Positions 6,158-7,662 of a DNA stretch of 7,662 bases are shown here, one piece after another. Within the stretch, counting starts at the first letter, position 1. Each line of letters opens with the position of its first letter. Location: NCBI GenBank assembly GCA_947176615.1, contig CAMWRO010000138.1, positions 1-7,662 on the forward strand, written 5' to 3'. The stretch is from an uncultured Porphyromonadaceae bacterium (GTDB taxonomy: Bacteria; Bacteroidota; Bacteroidia; Bacteroidales; Muribaculaceae). The position numbers were made by a program, and so were the translations under genes. Under the pieces are notes generated by a model. It searched no databases. It saw only the letters and a program-made list of their open reading frames with translations, and had not been told where the DNA came from.

Positions 6158-7267
6158 ATGTTTAGTGACGAACTTAAAAAATATGACTGGGACGAGACGA
6201 CGAGGCAGGTTATGTCCAAGACGTCGCGTGATGTCGAGATTGCGTTGAGCAAGGAACATCTTGACATCGACGATTTCATGGCCCTGATTTCCCCTGCCGC
6301 CGCCCCCTATCTGGAGCAGATGGCTCAACTGTCGCGCAAATACACTCTTGAGCGTTTCGGCAAAACAATCTCGATGTACATCCCCATGTATGTCTCCAAT
6401 GCCTGCACCAACCACTGTGTCTATTGCGGGTTCAACCACGACAACCCGTTGCAGCGCGTGACGCTGACGATGGAACAGATCAAGGCCGAGTGTGAGGCTA
6501 TACGCCGCCTCGGGCCGTTTGAAAACCTCCTTATCGTGTCGGGCGAGTTCCCGACGCTCAACGGAGTCGACTATCTTGAAAAAGTGCTGCATGTCGCGCG
6601 TCCCTATTTCGCCAACCTCACGATTGAGGTCATGCCGATGAAGGCCGAAAGCTACAAGCGGCTGACCGAAAGCGGACTCAACGGCGTGGTGTGTTTTCAG
6701 GAGACCTACAACGAGAAAAACTACCGCAAGTATCATCCCCGCGGCATGAAGTCGATATTTGAGTGGCGTGTCAACGGCTTTGACCGCATGGGGCAGGCCG
6801 GGTTGCACAAAATCGGCATGGGTGTCCTGATCGGCCTTGAAGACTGGCGCACCGACGTGACAATGATGGCGCGTCATCTGCGCTATCTGCGCCGCAACTA
6901 CTGGAAGACCAAGTACAGCATCAATTTCCCGCGCATGTGTCCCGCCGAGGGTGGCTATCAGCCGAGCGTCGTCATGAGCGACCGCGAGCTGGCTCAGCTG
7001 ACATTCGCGTTCCGCATCTTTGACCACGATGTCGACATTTCCTATTCGACCCGTGAGAAACCGTCGTTCCGCGCCAACATGATGCGCCTCGGTGTGACCT
7101 CGATGAGCGCCGGCAGCAAGACCGAGCCGGGCGGATATGTCTCGACCCCCGAGGCTCTGGAGCAGTTTGAAGTCTCCGACGACCGCACGCCCCTCGAAGT
7201 CGCTGCCGAAATCTCCGCGCTCGGCTACGAGCCTGTCTGGAAAGACTGGGACCGCGCATTTGATTGA
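6158..7267 (+). CDS. thiH: 2-iminoacetate synthase (tyrosine lyase) ThiH
   Basis: ThiH is a radical SAM enzyme that cleaves tyrosine to p-cresol and dehydroglycine, the glycine-derived precursor used by ThiG. The 369-residue protein has the cluster motif C83-x3-C87-x2-C90 in NACTNHCVYCGF, a SAM-binding S128-G129-E130, and conserved downstream blocks VMPMKAESYKRL, GVVCFQETYNE, YSINFPRMCPAEGG and STREKPSFRANM. It begins MFSDELKKYDWDE, as in related ThiH proteins. An upstream in-frame ATG at 6092 lies inside the intergenic hairpin and would add 22 residues encoded by repeat DNA, so I rejected it. ThiH rather than ThiO points to anaerobic thiazole synthesis. It is the last recognisable gene in the window; no thiF follows within 395 bases. 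Confidence 0.95.
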   Translation: MFSDELKKYDWDETTRQVMSKTSRDVEIALSKEHLDIDDFMALISPAAAPYLEQMAQLSRKYTLERFGKTISMYIPMYVSNACTNHCVYCGFNHDNPLQRVTLTMEQIKAECEAIRRLGPFENLLIVSGEFPTLNGVDYLEKVLHVARPYFANLTIEVMPMKAESYKRLTESGLNGVVCFQETYNEKNYRKYHPRGMKSIFEWRVNGFDRMGQAGLHKIGMGVLIGLEDWRTDVTMMARHLRYLRRNYWKTKYSINFPRMCPAEGGYQPSVVMSDRELAQLTFAFRIFDHDVDISYSTREKPSFRANMMRLGVTSMSAGSKTEPGGYVSTPEALEQFEVSDDRTPLEVAAEISALGYEPVWKDWDRAFD

Positions 7268-7331
7268 AAAAAGCGGCCTTTATGTAGTAGCGTCGCGCCG
7301 TGACCCAATAGTGCATACGAATTGTAGGGGC

Positions 7332-7343
7332 GCGATAAATCGC
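7332..7343. repeat. Small palindrome GCGAT-AA-ATCGC
   Basis: A perfect 5-bp stem with a 2-base centre, preceded by TTGTAGGGGC (7323-7332). From memory, similar 'GTAGGGGCG...ATAAATCGC' words are found in dispersed intergenic palindromes of many bacteria. Confidence 0.5.
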
Positions 7344-7360
7344 AATATCACTAACTTAAC

Positions 7361-7382
7361 GCCGCTGTCTATCGTCAGCGGC
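7361..7382. repeat. Hairpin GCCGCTG / CAGCGGC
   Basis: A perfect 7-bp stem (7361-7367 with 7376-7382) around an 8-base loop. Its right arm can instead form a triloop stem, GCGGC-AGA-GCCGC (7378-7390), so two folds compete. Confidence 0.6.
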
Positions 7383-7456
7383 AGAGCCGCCGATAACGCG
7401 GCATGGCCGCGTGTCAACGTTAGCCACATGCAACCGCGCCTTTAGGTGCGGGCAGC
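7377..7456. repeat. Left arm of 80-base imperfect inverted repeat
   Basis: This arm matches the reverse complement of 7567-7646 without gaps at 64 of 80 positions. It holds three hairpins: GCGGC-AGA-GCCGC (7378-7390), ACGCGGC-ATG-GCCGCGT (7396-7412) and CCGCGCC-TTTA-GGTGCGG (7434-7451). Confidence 0.8.
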
Positions 7457-7485
7457 GTGTGGTCAATAGCGCATATCTGATTTTA

Positions 7486-7502
7486 CGGCGGCATAGCTGC
7501 CG
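7486..7502. repeat. Central triloop hairpin 1
   Basis: CGGCGGC (7486-7492) pairs with GCTGCCG (7496-7502) around ATA, seven pairs with one G-U. It lies in the spacer between the two arms of the inverted repeat. Confidence 0.6.
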
Positions 7503-7524
7503 GTCTTGACGTGGAATGACCGGC
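7499..7524. repeat. Alternative 7-bp inverted repeat bridging the two central hairpins
   Basis: GCCGGTC (7499-7505) is the exact complement of GACCGGC (7518-7524) with a 12-base loop. It uses bases from both central hairpins, so it cannot form fully at the same time as either. Confidence 0.55.
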
Positions 7525-7537
7525 TACTCTGTAGCCG
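7521..7537. repeat. Central triloop hairpin 2
   Basis: CGGCTAC (7521-7527) pairs perfectly with GTAGCCG (7531-7537) around TCT. It lies between the inverted-repeat arms. Confidence 0.65.
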
Positions 7538-7566
7538 ATTCGGGACAGAAAACGTAGAAAACCCAA

Positions 7567-7646
7567 GCTGCGCGCACCTAAAGGCGCGCTTGCATGGGCC
7601 TAACGTAAAGGCGCGGCTACACCGCGCAATCGGCGGCGATGCCGCA
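7567..7646. repeat. Right arm of 80-base imperfect inverted repeat
   Basis: Inverted partner of 7377-7456. It keeps the same three hairpins: GCGCACC-TAAA-GGCGCGC (7572-7589), GCGCGG-CTACA-CCGCGC (7611-7627) and GCGGC-GAT-GCCGC (7633-7645). The last is followed by CTATTAG (7649-7655), after which the window ends. Confidence 0.8.
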
Positions 7647-7662
7647 CCCTATTAGCGATGTT

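Larger units (their letters stand above)
7268..7662. other. Non-coding, hairpin-dense GC-rich region after thiH
   Basis: No credible gene is present in these 395 bases. The sequence is a chain of short GC-rich stem-loops, most with 3-8-base loops, dominated by an 80-base inverted repeat. A poor AT-flanked GC patch right after the thiH stop (about 7266-7283) is not a convincing terminator. CAATAG followed by GCATA recurs at 7306 and 7464, which suggests duplicated segments. The element seems to continue past the right edge. I do not recognise the family. Confidence 0.7.

Noticed and set aside
6137..7027. Long minus-strand open frame opposite thiH (296 codons)
   Set aside because: Antisense shadow of intact thiH with no domain signature.
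7266..7283. Possible intrinsic terminator directly after thiH
   Set aside because: The A-run, GC patch and T-run are present, but the complementary stem is only about 4 bp and the T-run is short.
7137..7445. Small plus-strand open frame overlapping the end of thiH and the repeat region
   Set aside because: Out of frame with thiH, no recognisable domain, and its second half reads through the GC-rich hairpins; a shadow frame.
7361..7646. CRISPR array
   Set aside because: The repeats are inverted hairpins with unequal spacing, not direct repeats of constant length with unique spacers, and no cas gene is present.

Overview
This window reads as chromosomal DNA of an anaerobic Bacteroidota, most likely order Bacteroidales; Muribaculaceae is a guess from GC-rich genes set between AT-rich spacers. 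Supporting signs are a promoter of the TTTG / TAnnTTTG type used by this phylum, the absence of clear Shine-Dalgarno sites, a ThiH (anaerobic) rather than a ThiO (oxygen-dependent) route to dehydroglycine, and an AbiEi-like antitoxin fragment of a type common in gut Bacteroidales.

Layout. Positions 1-214 hold the start of a minus-strand DUF6088 / AbiEi-like winged-helix protein that runs off the left edge. An AT-rich divergent intergenic region follows (215-472), then a plus-strand YqgE/AlgH-family gene (473-1075). A well-formed promoter (1099-1129) and a TPP riboswitch (1132-1222) then open a seven-gene thiamine operon: thiD (1285-2133), thiS (2117-2317), a degenerate ThiE/TenI-family gene (2317-2886), thiE (2905-3525), thiG (3560-4336), thiC (4362-6065) and thiH (6158-7267). 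The first three genes overlap or touch; the rest are separated by 18-92 bases. The thiC-thiH gap holds a heptad tandem repeat folded into a perfect 19-bp hairpin.

How the genes work together. ThiC makes HMP-P from AIR, and ThiD phosphorylates it to HMP-PP. ThiS carries sulfur, ThiH splits tyrosine to dehydroglycine, and ThiG joins these with DXP to form the thiazole phosphate. ThiE condenses the two halves into thiamine phosphate. TPP made from this feeds back on the leader riboswitch. The ThiS-activating enzyme ThiF is absent from the window. The role of the second ThiE-like protein is open: it has lost residues expected of ThiE and, judged from memory, the histidine expected of TenI.

The last ~395 bases (7268-7662) contain no credible gene but are packed with GC-rich hairpins. 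They include an 80-base imperfect inverted repeat (arms 7377-7456 and 7567-7646; 64 of 80 positions identical) whose differences fall mainly in loops and linkers and include two pair-preserving double changes. I do not recognise this element; it is the least explained part of the window.
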